DNA of 64,000 bases, from contig NZ_CP121117.1 of assembly GCF_029581395.1 (NCBI RefSeq), positions 103,138 to 167,137 of the forward strand, given 5' to 3'. Within the stretch, counting starts at the first letter, position 1, and every line of letters begins with the position of its first letter. Shown here one piece after another: positions 48,529 through 57,886 of the stretch. The notes below the pieces were generated by a model that had not been told where the DNA came from, made no database searches, and saw only the letters and a program-made list of their open reading frames with translations. The position numbers were made by a program, and so were the translations under genes. This DNA is from Roseinatronobacter sp. S2. Its GTDB lineage: Bacteria > Pseudomonadota > Alphaproteobacteria > Rhodobacterales > Rhodobacteraceae.

Positions 48529-51500
48529 ATGACGCATCTTTCCCCTGTCACGCCCGCACAGGTGCCGGCTTTGCCGATCCACGCAGCTGCCCCCGCCGCG
48601 GCACCTGAAACGACCACCCCCGACACGGCGCTCACGATCCTCGCTGTGGCCGAAGCGCTGCAGCCTGATCTGGCCCAAGGTTTCCAGATCGATGCGCTGC
48701 GCCTACGCGTAGAAATGGAGCGCGCCTTTGGCGGCTCCGATGCGACCGGCGCCTGGGATTGGAAGCTCGCCTATGAGGCTGGCGAGGCAGCGCTGGTCCT
48801 GTTCCTGCGGAAATTCGGCCGCGCGCTTCTGGCCCGGGCGGGTTCACCAGCCGCGCTGCTGCCCATCCTTGCCAAGGTGGCGGGCCTCTTGCCCACGCAC
48901 ACCCGCCGCTCGGAAGAAATGGAGCGGTTCCAGCAGTTCAGTACACCGCTGCCGATGGGACTGGCGGCGCTGGCCGCCGCGCAGATCACGCCGCGTGATC
49001 TGGTCCTTGAGCCTTCGGCCGGGACCGGGCTTCTGGCGATTCTGGCCGAGATCACGGGCGGCAGCCTCGCGCTGAACGAGCTGGCCGACACCCGCGCCGA
49101 TCTTCTGCGTCGCCTGTTTCCAGGGCGTCCGGTCACCAGTTTCGACGCGGCGCAGATCGACGATCATCTGGACGCGGGTGTTCGACCGAGCGTCATCCTG
49201 ATGAACCCGCCATTCTCGGCAGTGGCCAATGTCGACGCCCGCACCACCGAGGCGACAGCCCGGCATTTGCGCTCGGCCCTTGCGCGCCTGGCCCCCGGCG
49301 GACGGCTGGTCGCCATCACAGGGGCTGGTTTCGCGCCCGAAGCCCCGGCCTGGGCTGACACTTTCACCCGCCTCACTGAGTCCGCGCATCTGGTCTTCAC
49401 TGGTGCAGTTTCGGGCGCTGCCTTCGCCAAGCACGGCACCAGCTTCGAGACGCGGGTTTCGGTCTTCGACAAATGCCGCGGTGGCGAGGCGTGCGGCATC
49501 ACCGCCGAGCTGGCGCGCCCGATATCGCCTGATGTCGCCAGCCTGCTGTCGCTGATCACCGCTTATGTCCCCCCACGCCTCGCGCTGGCGCAGGTCGCAC
49601 CAGCCGGGCAGGGCCACACTTCCCCCTTCCCGGGAAATCCTGCCCGCCCCACGCGCACGGCCATCAGCACATCGCGCGCGACCCCTGCGGCCCAGCCCCA
49701 CCAATCCAGTGCACAAATCGAGGCTGAAGATCTGGCCTATACGCAGCGCGATGCGACTGAGGACGATGCCAGTGCGCGCCTGTCGGATGCCATTTATGAA
49801 ACCTTCCGGCTGCAGGCGATCGACATCCCCGGCGCGGCACCGCACCCGACGAAGTTGGTGCAATCGGCGGCGATGGCCTCGGTCGCGCCCCCGAAACCCA
49901 GCTACCGCCCCCAGCTGCCCGCCGCCATCCTGCGTGAGGGGCTTCTGTCCGACGCGCAACTCGAGACCGTGATCTACGCGGGCGAAGCGCATTCGGCGTA
50001 TCTCGCCGGGTCCTGGTGCGTCGATGAAACCGGCGACATGGTCTCGGCCGCGCCCGACGATGCCGCAGACGCCATCCGCTTCCGCCGAGGCTTCTTCCTC
50101 GGCGATGGCACGGGTGCAGGCAAGGGCCGCCAGTCGGCCGGAATTGTTCTGGACAACTGGGCGCAGGGCCGCCGCAAGGCGCTCTGGATTTCCAAGAGCG
50201 ACAAGCTTTTGGAGGATGCGCAGCGCGACTGGTCGGCCCTTGGCCAGGAACGCTTGCTGGTCACACCGCTCTCGCGCTTTGCGCAAGGCAAAGACATCCC
50301 GCTCACGGAAGGCATCCTCTTCACCACCTACGCCACACTGCGCTCGGAAGAGCGGGGGGCAAAAAAGTCCCGCGTTGACCAGATCGTCGACTGGTTGGGG
50401 GCTGATTTCGACGGGGTGATCCTGTTCGATGAAAGCCATGCCATGGCGAATGCCGCCGGATCGAAGGGCGAGCGCGGTGACACCGAGGCCTCGCAGCAGG
50501 GCAGGGCGGGCCTGTGTCTGCAACACAAGCTGCCCAATGCCCGCGTGGTTTATGTCTCGGCCACGGGCGCGACCTCGGTGCACAACCTCGCCTATGCGCA
50601 GCGGCTCGGCCTCTGGGGCGGGGAAGACTTTCCGTTTTCGACGCGGGCAGAATTCGTGCAAGCGATTGAGGCGGGTGGCGTAGCTGCGATGGAAGTCCTT
50701 GCCCGCGACCTGCGGTCGCTCGGTCTCTACACGGCCCGGTCGCTTTCTTATGACGGCGTCGAATACGAGATGCTGGTTCATGCCCTCAGCCCGGAGCAGC
50801 GAAGCATCTATGATGCCTATGCCGGCGCCTTCGCCATCATCCACAATAACCTGGCCGCTGCGATGGAGGCCGCGAATGTCACGGGTGAGAACGGCACGCT
50901 GAACCGCCAGGCCAAATCCGCCGCGCGGTCTGCCTTCGAGTCCGCCAAGCAGCGCTTCTTCGGCCATCTCCTCACCTCAATGAAAACCCCCACTTTGATC
51001 GCCGCCATCGATGCCGATCTGGCAGCAGGCCATGCGTCGGTCATCCAGATCGTCTCGACCGGCGAGGCGCTGATGGAACGCCGCCTGTCGGACATCCCCA
51101 CGGATGAATGGAATGACGTCCGCGTTGACATCACGCCGAGGGAGGCGTGCCTCGACTACCTCGCCCATTCCTTCCCGGTGCAGCTGTTTGAGCCCTTCAC
51201 CGACAGCGAGGGCAACCTGTCTTCGCGGCCTGTCACGCGCGATGGCCAGCCGGTGGAATGCCGCGAGGCGGTGCGACGACGCGATGCGCTGATCGAGCAT
51301 CTGGCAAGCCTGCCGCCCGTGCCCGGCGCGCTCGACCAGATCGTCCAGCGCTTCGGCACCGATCTAGTGGCGGAAGTGACGGGCCGGTCGCGGCGCATCG
51401 TGCGCAAAGGCGCTGGTCCTGCGGCGCGCCTTGTCGTGGAAAGCCGGGCAGGATCTGCCAATCTCGCGGAAACCGCCGCCTTCATGGATGACCAGAAGCG

Positions 51501-52932
51501 TATCCTGATCTTCTCAGACGCCGGTGGCACGGGGCGTAGCTATCACGCCGATCTTGGCGCCAAGAACCAGCGCCTGCGGGTGCATTACCTCTTGGAACCG
51601 GGCTGGAAGGCCGATGCTGCGATCCAGGGCCTTGGCCGCACCAACCGCACCAATCAGGCGCAACCGCCACTGTTCCGGCCTGTGGCCACCGATGTGAAAG
51701 CAGAAAAGCGTTTTCTCTCCACCATCGCGCGCCGCCTCGACACGCTGGGGGCCATCACGCGCGGCCAGCGCCAGACAGGCGGGCAGGGGCTCTTCCGGCC
51801 GGAAGACAACCTCGAGTCGCCCTATGCCCGCGACGCGCTCCGCCAGCTCTACCGCAAACTGCATCGCGGTGATGTCGCGGGCTGTTCGCTGGAAGCGTTT
51901 GAGGATGCGACCGGTCTCAACCTGACCGATGACAACGGTCTCAAGGACAATCTGCCCCCGATCACCACCTTCCTCAATCGGCTGCTGGCGCTGACGATCG
52001 ATATGCAGGGTGTGCTGTTCACAGCCTTCGAGGAGCTTCTCGACCAGCGCATCGAGGGTGCCATCGCGGCCGGGGTCTATGACCTCGGTCTCGAGACCCT
52101 GCGTGCCGAAAGCTTCCGTGTCACGGATGCGCGGGTGATCTACACCCATCCCGGCTCTGGCGCGGAAACCCAGCTTCTCACCATCGCGCAAAAGCAGCGC
52201 AACACGCCGCTGTCACTGGCGGATGCGCTGGATTGGCTGGAAGATCCGAAAGCGCGGCTGCTGGTCAACAGCCGTTCAAACCGCGCTGCTGTGCTGGTGC
52301 CCGCGACCAGCCTGATGCTTGATGATGGCACCATCGAGCCGCGCCTGCGACTGGTCCGTCCCACCGAGGCCAGTACTGTGCCTGCCAAGATCATGGAGGA
52401 CACCCACTGGCTCGAGGCTGACCGCGCTGCCTTCACTGCCGCCTGGACTGCGGAACTGGCTGAGGTGCCGGAGTTCTCGGAAACCACGCTGCACATCGTG
52501 GCAGGCCTCTTGCTGCCGATCTGGAAGCAGCTCCCCCAGGATGAGACCCGCGTCTACCGACTGCAAACTGACGATGGCCAGCGCATCATCGGCCGCCGGG
52601 TCTCGCCCGCCTGGGTCGCAACCACGCTGGCGGAGGATGCACCAAAGCTCACAGCGGCGCAGGTCCATGCCCTTATTCTGGAGGGCAAGACGGTGGTGCG
52701 GCTGGCGGAGGGGATGGAGTTGCACCGCTCGCGCGTCATGGGGGTCAACCGGATCGAGCTGTCTGGCTTCACCGAGGCCGCCAAGGACCGGCTCAAGGCG
52801 GATGGCTTCTTTTCGGAAATCATCGCCTGGAAGCTGCGGCTGTTCTGCCCGACGGATCCGCGTGGGATTGCGGTGCTGGAGCAGTTGCTTGCGCGCCTGC
52901 CCGTCGCTGGCCTACATGCACGCAATGGTTGA
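48529..52932 (+). CDS. Adenine-methylase / strawberry-notch helicase fusion (DarB-like)
   Basis: A 1467-residue protein. The N-terminal N6-adenine methylase has motif I LEPSAGTG (160-167) and motif IV NPPF (226-229). A strawberry-notch (SF2) helicase follows: Walker A GDGTGAGKGRQ (525-535), TTYATL, the DESH box (634-637), then DAGGTGRSYHAD (about 997-1008) and IQGLGRTNRTNQ (1032-1043), whose arginines are motif VI. This methylase-helicase fusion resembles DarB, the phage P1 virion protein that protects incoming DNA from type I restriction. It may methylate or protect the plasmid during entry. The Toprim gene starts at its 3' end, so they are co-transcribed. No frameshift; a very large single gene. 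Confidence 0.88.
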   Translation: MTHLSPVTPAQVPALPIHAAAPAAAPETTTPDTALTILAVAEALQPDLAQGFQIDALRLRVEMERAFGGSDATGAWDWKLAYEAGEAALVLFLRKFGRALLARAGSPAALLPILAKVAGLLPTHTRRSEEMERFQQFSTPLPMGLAALAAAQITPRDLVLEPSAGTGLLAILAEITGGSLALNELADTRADLLRRLFPGRPVTSFDAAQIDDHLDAGVRPSVILMNPPFSAVANVDARTTEATARHLRSALARLAPGGRLVAITGAGFAPEAPAWADTFTRLTESAHLVFTGAVSGAAFAKHGTSFETRVSVFDKCRGGEACGITAELARPISPDVASLLSLITAYVPPRLALAQVAPAGQGHTSPFPGNPARPTRTAISTSRATPAAQPHQSSAQIEAEDLAYTQRDATEDDASARLSDAIYETFRLQAIDIPGAAPHPTKLVQSAAMASVAPPKPSYRPQLPAAILREGLLSDAQLETVIYAGEAHSAYLAGSWCVDETGDMVSAAPDDAADAIRFRRGFFLGDGTGAGKGRQSAGIVLDNWAQGRRKALWISKSDKLLEDAQRDWSALGQERLLVTPLSRFAQGKDIPLTEGILFTTYATLRSEERGAKKSRVDQIVDWLGADFDGVILFDESHAMANAAGSKGERGDTEASQQGRAGLCLQHKLPNARVVYVSATGATSVHNLAYAQRLGLWGGEDFPFSTRAEFVQAIEAGGVAAMEVLARDLRSLGLYTARSLSYDGVEYEMLVHALSPEQRSIYDAYAGAFAIIHNNLAAAMEAANVTGENGTLNRQAKSAARSAFESAKQRFFGHLLTSMKTPTLIAAIDADLAAGHASVIQIVSTGEALMERRLSDIPTDEWNDVRVDITPREACLDYLAHSFPVQLFEPFTDSEGNLSSRPVTRDGQPVECREAVRRRDALIEHLASLPPVPGALDQIVQRFGTDLVAEVTGRSRRIVRKGAGPAARLVVESRAGSANLAETAAFMDDQKRILIFSDAGGTGRSYHADLGAKNQRLRVHYLLEPGWKADAAIQGLGRTNRTNQAQPPLFRPVATDVKAEKRFLSTIARRLDTLGAITRGQRQTGGQGLFRPEDNLESPYARDALRQLYRKLHRGDVAGCSLEAFEDATGLNLTDDNGLKDNLPPITTFLNRLLALTIDMQGVLFTAFEELLDQRIEGAIAAGVYDLGLETLRAESFRVTDARVIYTHPGSGAETQLLTIAQKQRNTPLSLADALDWLEDPKARLLVNSRSNRAAVLVPATSLMLDDGTIEPRLRLVRPTEASTVPAKIMEDTHWLEADRAAFTAAWTAELAEVPEFSETTLHIVAGLLLPIWKQLPQDETRVYRLQTDDGQRIIGRRVSPAWVATTLAEDAPKLTAAQVHALILEGKTVVRLAEGMELHRSRVMGVNRIELSGFTEAAKDRLKADGFFSEIIAWKLRLFCPTDPRGIAVLEQLLARLPVAGLHARNG

Positions 52933-52937
52933 AAAAG

Positions 52938-53978
52938 ATGCGGTCCATGTCGGTTGAAACAGAAGATTTACTGCGCGAACTTGCGCAAAACGCTGAAAGC
53001 GTATGTCGTCATTACCTTCCCGCCGGGCGGCGGGAAGGGTCTTACTGGATGGTGGGCGATCTGCAGAACAACCCGGGCCGGTCGCTCTTTGTGCGGTTGA
53101 CCGGTCCTACGTCGGGGCCGGGGGCGCGGGGGAAATGGACTGACTCCGCCACGTCGCAATATGGGGATCTGCTGGATATCATCCGCGCACGCACGGGGAT
53201 CACGCGGTTTCCCGAACTCCTGGACGAGGCCCGCGCGCATCTTGGCCGTCCGCAGCCGGTCCTCCCGCATGTGCCAGCACCGAGGAAACCCAAACCCCCC
53301 GGTGGCACGCCAGCAGCAGCAGCGCGCCTGTTCGCGGCCTCAAAGCCGGTCGCCGGCACGCTTGCCGACAGCTATCTGCGCGCCCGGGGCCTCACCCAAG
53401 GCGGCATGATGAGTGCCCTGCGCTTCCACCCCAAGTGCTGGCATCGGGATGAGGGTGAGAGCAAGCCTGTCCCCAGACCGGCGCTGATCGCTGCAGTCAC
53501 TGATGGGGCAGGGGCCTTGCAGGGTGTGCATCGCACTTGGCTGGCACCTGACGGAGAGGGAAAGGCGGCGGTCAAAACGCAGCGGCGTGCCATGGGTCAC
53601 CTTCTGGGCAATGCCGTCAGGCTGACCCCGCATGAGGGCATCCTTGTGGTTGGCGAAGGCATCGAGACCATGTTGTCGCTCACGCAAGCGGTCCCCGGCC
53701 TTCCTGTCTGGGCGGCGCTCTCATCGGGTCACCTCGGGGCCGTCCTGTTGCCGGAGGGTTTGCAGCGCCTCTATATCGCCATCGACCGCGATCCGGCCGG
53801 CCAACGCGCGGCAGAGAGGTTGAGCGCCAGAGCCCGTGATGCCGGGATAGCCGTGCAGGTGCTGGAACCGCGTCTCGGGGATTTCAACGATGATCTCCGG
53901 GCGCACGGCGTCGCAGGGCTGCGTCCGCATCTGGCAGGTCAGATCGGGCCCGAGGATCGCCAGCGCCTGTTCGGCTGA
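52938..53978 (+). CDS. Toprim-domain (plasmid primase-like) protein
   Basis: 346 residues from ATG 52938 (MRSMSVETEDLLRELAQNAE); a TTG at 52929 overlaps the helicase stop and is possible. The N-terminal part (SVCRHYLPAGRREGSYWMVG) is the primase-type entry domain but lacks a CHC2 zinc finger. The Toprim domain (about residues 235-315) has the catalytic Glu in ILVVGEGIETMLS and DxD in LYIAIDRDPAGQRAAERL. DUF7146-type middle region (DSYLRARGLTQG). It could prime plasmid strands or relax DNA. Directly coupled to the helicase gene, so both probably act on the same single-stranded or damaged DNA. Confidence 0.88.
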   Translation: MRSMSVETEDLLRELAQNAESVCRHYLPAGRREGSYWMVGDLQNNPGRSLFVRLTGPTSGPGARGKWTDSATSQYGDLLDIIRARTGITRFPELLDEARAHLGRPQPVLPHVPAPRKPKPPGGTPAAAARLFAASKPVAGTLADSYLRARGLTQGGMMSALRFHPKCWHRDEGESKPVPRPALIAAVTDGAGALQGVHRTWLAPDGEGKAAVKTQRRAMGHLLGNAVRLTPHEGILVVGEGIETMLSLTQAVPGLPVWAALSSGHLGAVLLPEGLQRLYIAIDRDPAGQRAAERLSARARDAGIAVQVLEPRLGDFNDDLRAHGVAGLRPHLAGQIGPEDRQRLFG

Positions 53979-54348
53979 GCCGCATCGCGCAGGGGGCGGT
54001 CGGGGATGGCGGGGCAGGGGTCACGGATCCCTGTCGTGGCTCTGGACCATCGCTTTGCCTCTTCCCGGGCTTTGCTCATCCCCCGACACCCGAGCGGCCT
54101 TCTCAGAGATGGGCGTGCTGCCGTCAAAGGGTCCGCCCCCTCAAGGGCGGCAGTCAGGCTATTTCCGCCGCAGGGGACGAGCCCCCGCTTTGCATCGCGA
54201 AACAAATAGCCTGCCTGCCGCCCTCCTCCACTGCGTTTCGGCCCCCAAAGAGGGGGTGAAGGGGCGTCCGCCATGACGGCTCAGAGCTGCCCATGAAGGC
54301 CGCGCGGGATGTCGCGCGGACGAGTTGAGGCCCGGAGGCAAGACCAAA
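53979..54348. other. 370-bp stretch without a gene
   Basis: It is GC-rich with poor coding character on both strands. The end (GTTGAGGCCCGGAGGCAAG) provides the ribosome site of the DUF2493 gene. No shared leader motif was found here. Confidence 0.4.
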
Positions 54349-55284
54349 ATGACGATCCAGACCCACGACGATGCCTATGACCCCGCCCAGACTGTATCCC
54401 AAACCGCCCATGCGCTCGAAGAGCTGCAGCTCTATGGCTACCGTCCCTTTGAAGACGAGCCCGATCCGCGCCCGATGCCGGATGCCGATCACCTGCGCCG
54501 CGCCGCAGCCGATATCTTCGACGCCCTCGTCGCGACCCTGGAAGACACCCGCATGGAACCCGACCTCGAAGAAGTCCTCTGGGGCCAGGTCAACCTGTTT
54601 CACCGTGCGACGGCACGGATCGAGCGGTCGCTCGATGAGAACGAGCAGGCGCAGCGCCGCCTCCAGCGCGAGCAGGACGGCTCCGAGGTGAAATCCACCG
54701 AACTTGAGCGCCTGACGGCCGAAGGCCTGACCCTTGTTGAGCGGCGCAACTGCATGGATATGATGCGCGATCACGCCGCGACCGAGTTTGTCCATCATAC
54801 GGGTTCCGCCTGGCGCCCCCGCACCGGATCGATGGTGAACCGCCAGCACATGACCGCAGCGCTGATCGACAGCCGCGACTTCCTGGCCGCCAAGCGCCGC
54901 GCGGAAACCGAGGTGATGCTGCCCGCGGGCCCGAAGGTTGCCCTCACCGGTAGCAGCGATTTCAACGATCACCGCCTGATCTGGGGCAAGCTCGATCAAG
55001 TCCGGAGCAAACATCCCGATATGGTGCTCTTGCATGGGGGAAGCCCCAAGGGCGCGGAACTCATCGCCGCCAAATGGGCCGAGGCGAGGGGTGTCACGCA
55101 GGTGGCCTTCAAGCCTGACTGGACCAAACACGCCAAGGCCGCGCCCTTCAAGCGCAACGATGCGATGCTGGACGTGCTGCCGGTGGGTGTTCTGGTCTTC
55201 CCGGGCAATGGCATTCAGGAGAACCTCGCTGACAAGGCCCGCAAGCTGGGCATCCCGGTCATGAAGTTTGAGAAGGGGGCGTGA
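54349..55284 (+). CDS. DUF2493 (SLOG/YspA-like) plasmid protein
   Basis: 311 residues from ATG 54349 (MTIQTHDDAYDPAQTVSQTA). The first 190 residues are helical, with a coiled-coil-like ERSLDENEQAQRRLQREQDG. The C-terminal DUF2493 domain starts at about residue 198: KVALTGSSDFNDHRLIWGKL, then MVLLHGGSPKGAELIAAKWA and LVFPGNGIQENLADKARK. It is a Rossmann-like SLOG fold that binds nucleotides. SLOG proteins occur in phage defence and plasmid systems. It follows the Toprim gene on the same strand. Confidence 0.88.
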   Translation: MTIQTHDDAYDPAQTVSQTAHALEELQLYGYRPFEDEPDPRPMPDADHLRRAAADIFDALVATLEDTRMEPDLEEVLWGQVNLFHRATARIERSLDENEQAQRRLQREQDGSEVKSTELERLTAEGLTLVERRNCMDMMRDHAATEFVHHTGSAWRPRTGSMVNRQHMTAALIDSRDFLAAKRRAETEVMLPAGPKVALTGSSDFNDHRLIWGKLDQVRSKHPDMVLLHGGSPKGAELIAAKWAEARGVTQVAFKPDWTKHAKAAPFKRNDAMLDVLPVGVLVFPGNGIQENLADKARKLGIPVMKFEKGA

Positions 55285-55387
55285 GCCCCTTTTTCCTCAC
55301 GGGGACACCACAGCGGCGGACATCACGGTGGAAGCGATCGCTTTCCCCTGATATCATGGCACAAAGACCCCGCGCCCGGATTGCGAC

Positions 55388-55645
55388 ATGTCTCATGCTG
55401 TCAGCCAACTGGAAATCTTCCCGACCGACCTGCAAATGCGCCGGGTCGATCCTGCCCGCAACATGCGCCGGTTTTACCGCATGAGCATCCAGCCCGACCT
55501 GTTCGGCGGTGCCAGCCTTGTGCGCGAGTGGGGTCGGATCGGATATCGTGGTCAGATGATGAGCGAGCTGCATGCCGATGAAGGGCAGGCCGTGACTGCG
55601 CTCATAAAGCTCGCGCGCGTGAAACAGCGGCGGGGATATGTGTGA
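55388..55645 (+). CDS. WGR-domain protein
   Basis: 85 residues from ATG 55388 (MSHAVSQLEIFPTDLQMRRV). It is one WGR domain: RRFYRMSIQPDLFGGASLVR then EWGRIGYRGQMMSELHADEG. WGR domains occur in poly(ADP-ribose) polymerases and in bacterial DNA-associated proteins, where they bind DNA ends or other proteins. It stands 103 bp after the DUF2493 gene and 47 bp before the DUF6429 gene. Plasmid copies of this size are common; the role is unknown. Confidence 0.85.
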   Translation: MSHAVSQLEIFPTDLQMRRVDPARNMRRFYRMSIQPDLFGGASLVREWGRIGYRGQMMSELHADEGQAVTALIKLARVKQRRGYV

Positions 55646-55692
55646 TGCGTGTGGCTGCGAGACGGCGCAAAGCCTGACCAGACAACGAGGGG

Positions 55693-55926
55693 ATGATGAC
55701 ACTCGACCCTGACAAGATCGACGATGCGGCCTTCGCGATCCTCAGCCTGACGCTGCATGGTGGTGATCGGGTCTGGAAGGGGATCGATTGGGACATCACC
55801 GACCGGCTGCATGACAAAGGCCTGATCTATGATCCCAAAAACAAGGCGAAATCACTGACCCTGACGCCTGAGGGCATCGCGCATGCGCGGACCGTTCTCG
55901 CGCGGGAGTTCAGCAAGGCCGAGTGA
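55693..55926 (+). CDS. DUF6429-type small protein
   Basis: 77 residues (ATG 55693 or 55696). The sequence DDAAFAILSLTLHGGDRVWK and GIDWDITDRLHDKGLIYDPK NKAKS is the DUF6429 pattern (a conserved WKGxDWDxxxRLHxKG-type segment, from memory). It looks like a small winged helix (LTPEGIAHARTVLA at the end). It may act as a DNA-binding regulator. Same strand and near the WGR gene, so perhaps the last gene of this operon. A good Shine-Dalgarno (CGAGGGG) precedes it. Confidence 0.75.
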   Translation: MMTLDPDKIDDAAFAILSLTLHGGDRVWKGIDWDITDRLHDKGLIYDPKNKAKSLTLTPEGIAHARTVLAREFSKAE

Positions 55927-55950
55927 AAACCGGTTTGCGACCGCCAGCGT

Positions 55951-56370
55951 TCACGCAAGATCTGTCTGCGCGAAATCATTGCCTTTGTAGATCAGCTTGA
56001 GCCGATAGGCCCGGGCGCAGGCATAGGCAAAGCAATCGCCGAAATTCAGATCGGCGGGATGTCCGACGATCTTGCCATATTCCGCCGCAGCTTGAATCGC
56101 GCCATCCCCGATGCTGCCCGTGATATGGATATCCCGTGCGGATAATTCTTCCACGAAATCCTTAACCAGCCCGGCACAGGCGTCCATTAACGCGCGCGAT
56201 GGCCTTGCCTGCGCGCCGGAGCGTGAGCGCGCAAGGCTGACACTCGCCTCAAACCGCGCCATGGGCGATGTGTAAAGCTCGCCTTCATGATCGCCCATGC
56301 GGCGCACCAGGTCCTCATACCCTGCCTCGCGGTTCAGGACCGCCACGATCGCGGAGGCGTCGATGAACAT
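55951..56370 (-). CDS. vapC: VapC-type PIN-domain toxin
   Basis: 139 residues from ATG 56370 (MFIDASAIVAVLNREAGYED). The PIN acidic residues are visible: D4, E in MARFEASVSLARS, and D in NFGDCFAYACARAYRLKLIY with a later GNDF. It would cleave RNA, often tRNA. Its start shares an A with the vapB stop (TGATG), so the pair is coupled. GTG at 56385 would add five residues. It is the toxin of a second stability module, on the opposite strand to the plasmid operon. Confidence 0.93.
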   Translation of the reverse strand: MFIDASAIVAVLNREAGYEDLVRRMGDHEGELYTSPMARFEASVSLARSRSGAQARPSRALMDACAGLVKDFVEELSARDIHITGSIGDGAIQAAAEYGKIVGHPADLNFGDCFAYACARAYRLKLIYKGNDFAQTDLA

Positions 56371-56615
56371 CAGCGCGCGTCCCACATCTCATCTGTGAAA
56401 CGCTTCATGTCGAAATCGGGATCGGCGGGACCCAGTTCATCCGCGCGATTCAGCAGCGGGGCCAGCCGGTCGAGCAGCGGCATGCGTGCCTGCTCGACGG
56501 CAAGCTGCGCCGTCAGCGCCATGCGCACAGCCTCCGTCTTGGTCTTCGCGCCGCTCAGTTTCATGAAGCGCGTCGCGAGATCATCGACATTGTCATCCCG
56601 GATGTAGAGCGGCAT
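56370..56615 (-). CDS. vapB: VapB-type antitoxin
   Basis: 81 residues from ATG 56615 (MPLYIRDDNVDDLATRFMKL). This is the PSK/AbrB-type antitoxin (TKTEAVRMALTAQLAVEQAR) followed by a toxin-binding tail (LGPADPDFDMKRFTDEMWDA). It neutralises VapC and represses the operon. Coupled to vapC by TGATG. Confidence 0.9.
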   Translation of the reverse strand: MPLYIRDDNVDDLATRFMKLSGAKTKTEAVRMALTAQLAVEQARMPLLDRLAPLLNRADELGPADPDFDMKRFTDEMWDAR

Positions 56616-56787
56616 TATCTGTCTCTCACTGATGATCGGCGCATATCCGATGACGCGCCTGCAATGGTCATATGTATATCCCAATGTGCATATTCAATCA
56701 ATGCGTTTCGGGATATCCCGCCGCGATAGAGCAGAGCTTCTGACTGGCGGCTGTGCGGGACCTTGCGGACAAAATAGGTAAGGCAGC

Positions 56788-57570
56788 TTACTCAACAGCG
56801 TTAAGGCGTCTTTGTTGGAGTTCCTCTGCTATGAAACTGTGCGGATCCAAACAGAATGTGCGATACAAACGAAAATGGCGCGTGTCCTCAAGCGATACGT
56901 CCTCGAGCCCGAACCGGGTTACCTCAAGCAGCCTGGCACCGGGGGTTCCCATCAAGATGGGTGAATGGGTCGCCATGATAATCTGTGCGGATGCCGTTTC
57001 CTGAACGCGCGCCAGTGTGTCAACCAGGTCCAGCTGCCGAGCAGGGGATAAGGCACTTTCAGGCTCGTCCATCAGATAAAGCCCTTGTCGGGAGCAGCGT
57101 TCGGCAAACAGCCGCAGAAACCCTTCACCATGCGAATGTGACAAGAAATCCGCCGAGGGGCTGCCAACTTCATCCATATAGCGTGCCACAGACCAGAAGG
57201 TTTCGGCCTTGAAGAACCATCCTGTGGTTATTTTCGGCAACCAACTTGCCCTCAGATGACTCGCGAGTTCCGCACCCGACCTGTCTATGGCGCGAGAGTG
57301 GTCAACTGGCATGTATCCCTTGCCGCCACCGGCTTCATCATAGCCAATCAAGGCCGCCAATGCTTCGATAATGGTCGATTTTCCCGCGCCGTTTTCGCCC
57401 ACCAGAATCGTGACTGGTGTCGTGAATTCGATCTCCCAATGTCGGTCCTTCAGAAAGGGCAACGAGAACGGATAATCCGTCGGACGATCTTCGTCGGGCC
57501 GGGCCCATGTTGTACGCTTTAGGTAGGGCGAAGGCAGCGTGGTTCTTTTGGGACGTCGCGACGCCATCAA
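56788..57570 (-). CDS. AAA-family ATPase (ABC-type, COG3910-like)
   Basis: A 260-residue ATPase. Walker A is GENGAGKST (in VTILVGENGAGKSTIIEALA, about residues 57-65). The signature region SHGEGFLRLFAERC, Walker B LYLMDEPESALSPARQLDL and the H-loop ATHSPILMGTPG follow. Such single ABC-type ATPases act in DNA repair-like or defence systems, often with a nuclease; no partner gene is adjacent here. It lies 172 bp from vapB on the same strand. Start ATG 57570 or the following one. Confidence 0.88.
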   Translation of the reverse strand: MMASRRPKRTTLPSPYLKRTTWARPDEDRPTDYPFSLPFLKDRHWEIEFTTPVTILVGENGAGKSTIIEALAALIGYDEAGGGKGYMPVDHSRAIDRSGAELASHLRASWLPKITTGWFFKAETFWSVARYMDEVGSPSADFLSHSHGEGFLRLFAERCSRQGLYLMDEPESALSPARQLDLVDTLARVQETASAQIIMATHSPILMGTPGARLLEVTRFGLEDVSLEDTRHFRLYRTFCLDPHSFIAEELQQRRLNAVE

Positions 57571-57886
57571 TTTCTCCAGACGAAGTAAGAGTTTTCCAAG
57601 TTTAGGTGAGTTTATTCATCCTCCGACCGTCGGAAAAGAGCTTTCGACTTTGGCAAGCCCCGCAAGCGGGGCCGGGCTGCTGAGGCTTCGCCCCGAATTC
57701 TGACCCTGCTGGCTTCCTGTGCCTATACGGCTTGGTCTGTCTCATCCTGAGCCAGGCCAACCCATTTGTCACATGGTCGCCGTCACGATCCGCTTTCAGC
57801 CCTGTGGGGTCTGCATCCCTCTTGCAAGGCGGGCGCGGTCGGCAATCCAATCTGTCGCCAAGGGCTGACCGCGACAGCATCGGTCA
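57571..57886. other. 316-bp stretch without a supported gene
   Basis: Open frames here are Arg/Pro-rich with no ribosome site or domain. It leads into the second H-NS/SSB cassette. Confidence 0.4.

Noticed and set aside
48844..50967. 707-codon open frame antisense to the methylase-helicase gene
   Set aside because: The plus-strand protein has ordered motifs throughout; the antisense product has none and lacks a ribosome site.
57602..57880. Possible small basic protein before hns copy 2
   Set aside because: No ribosome site, no conserved feature, biased composition.
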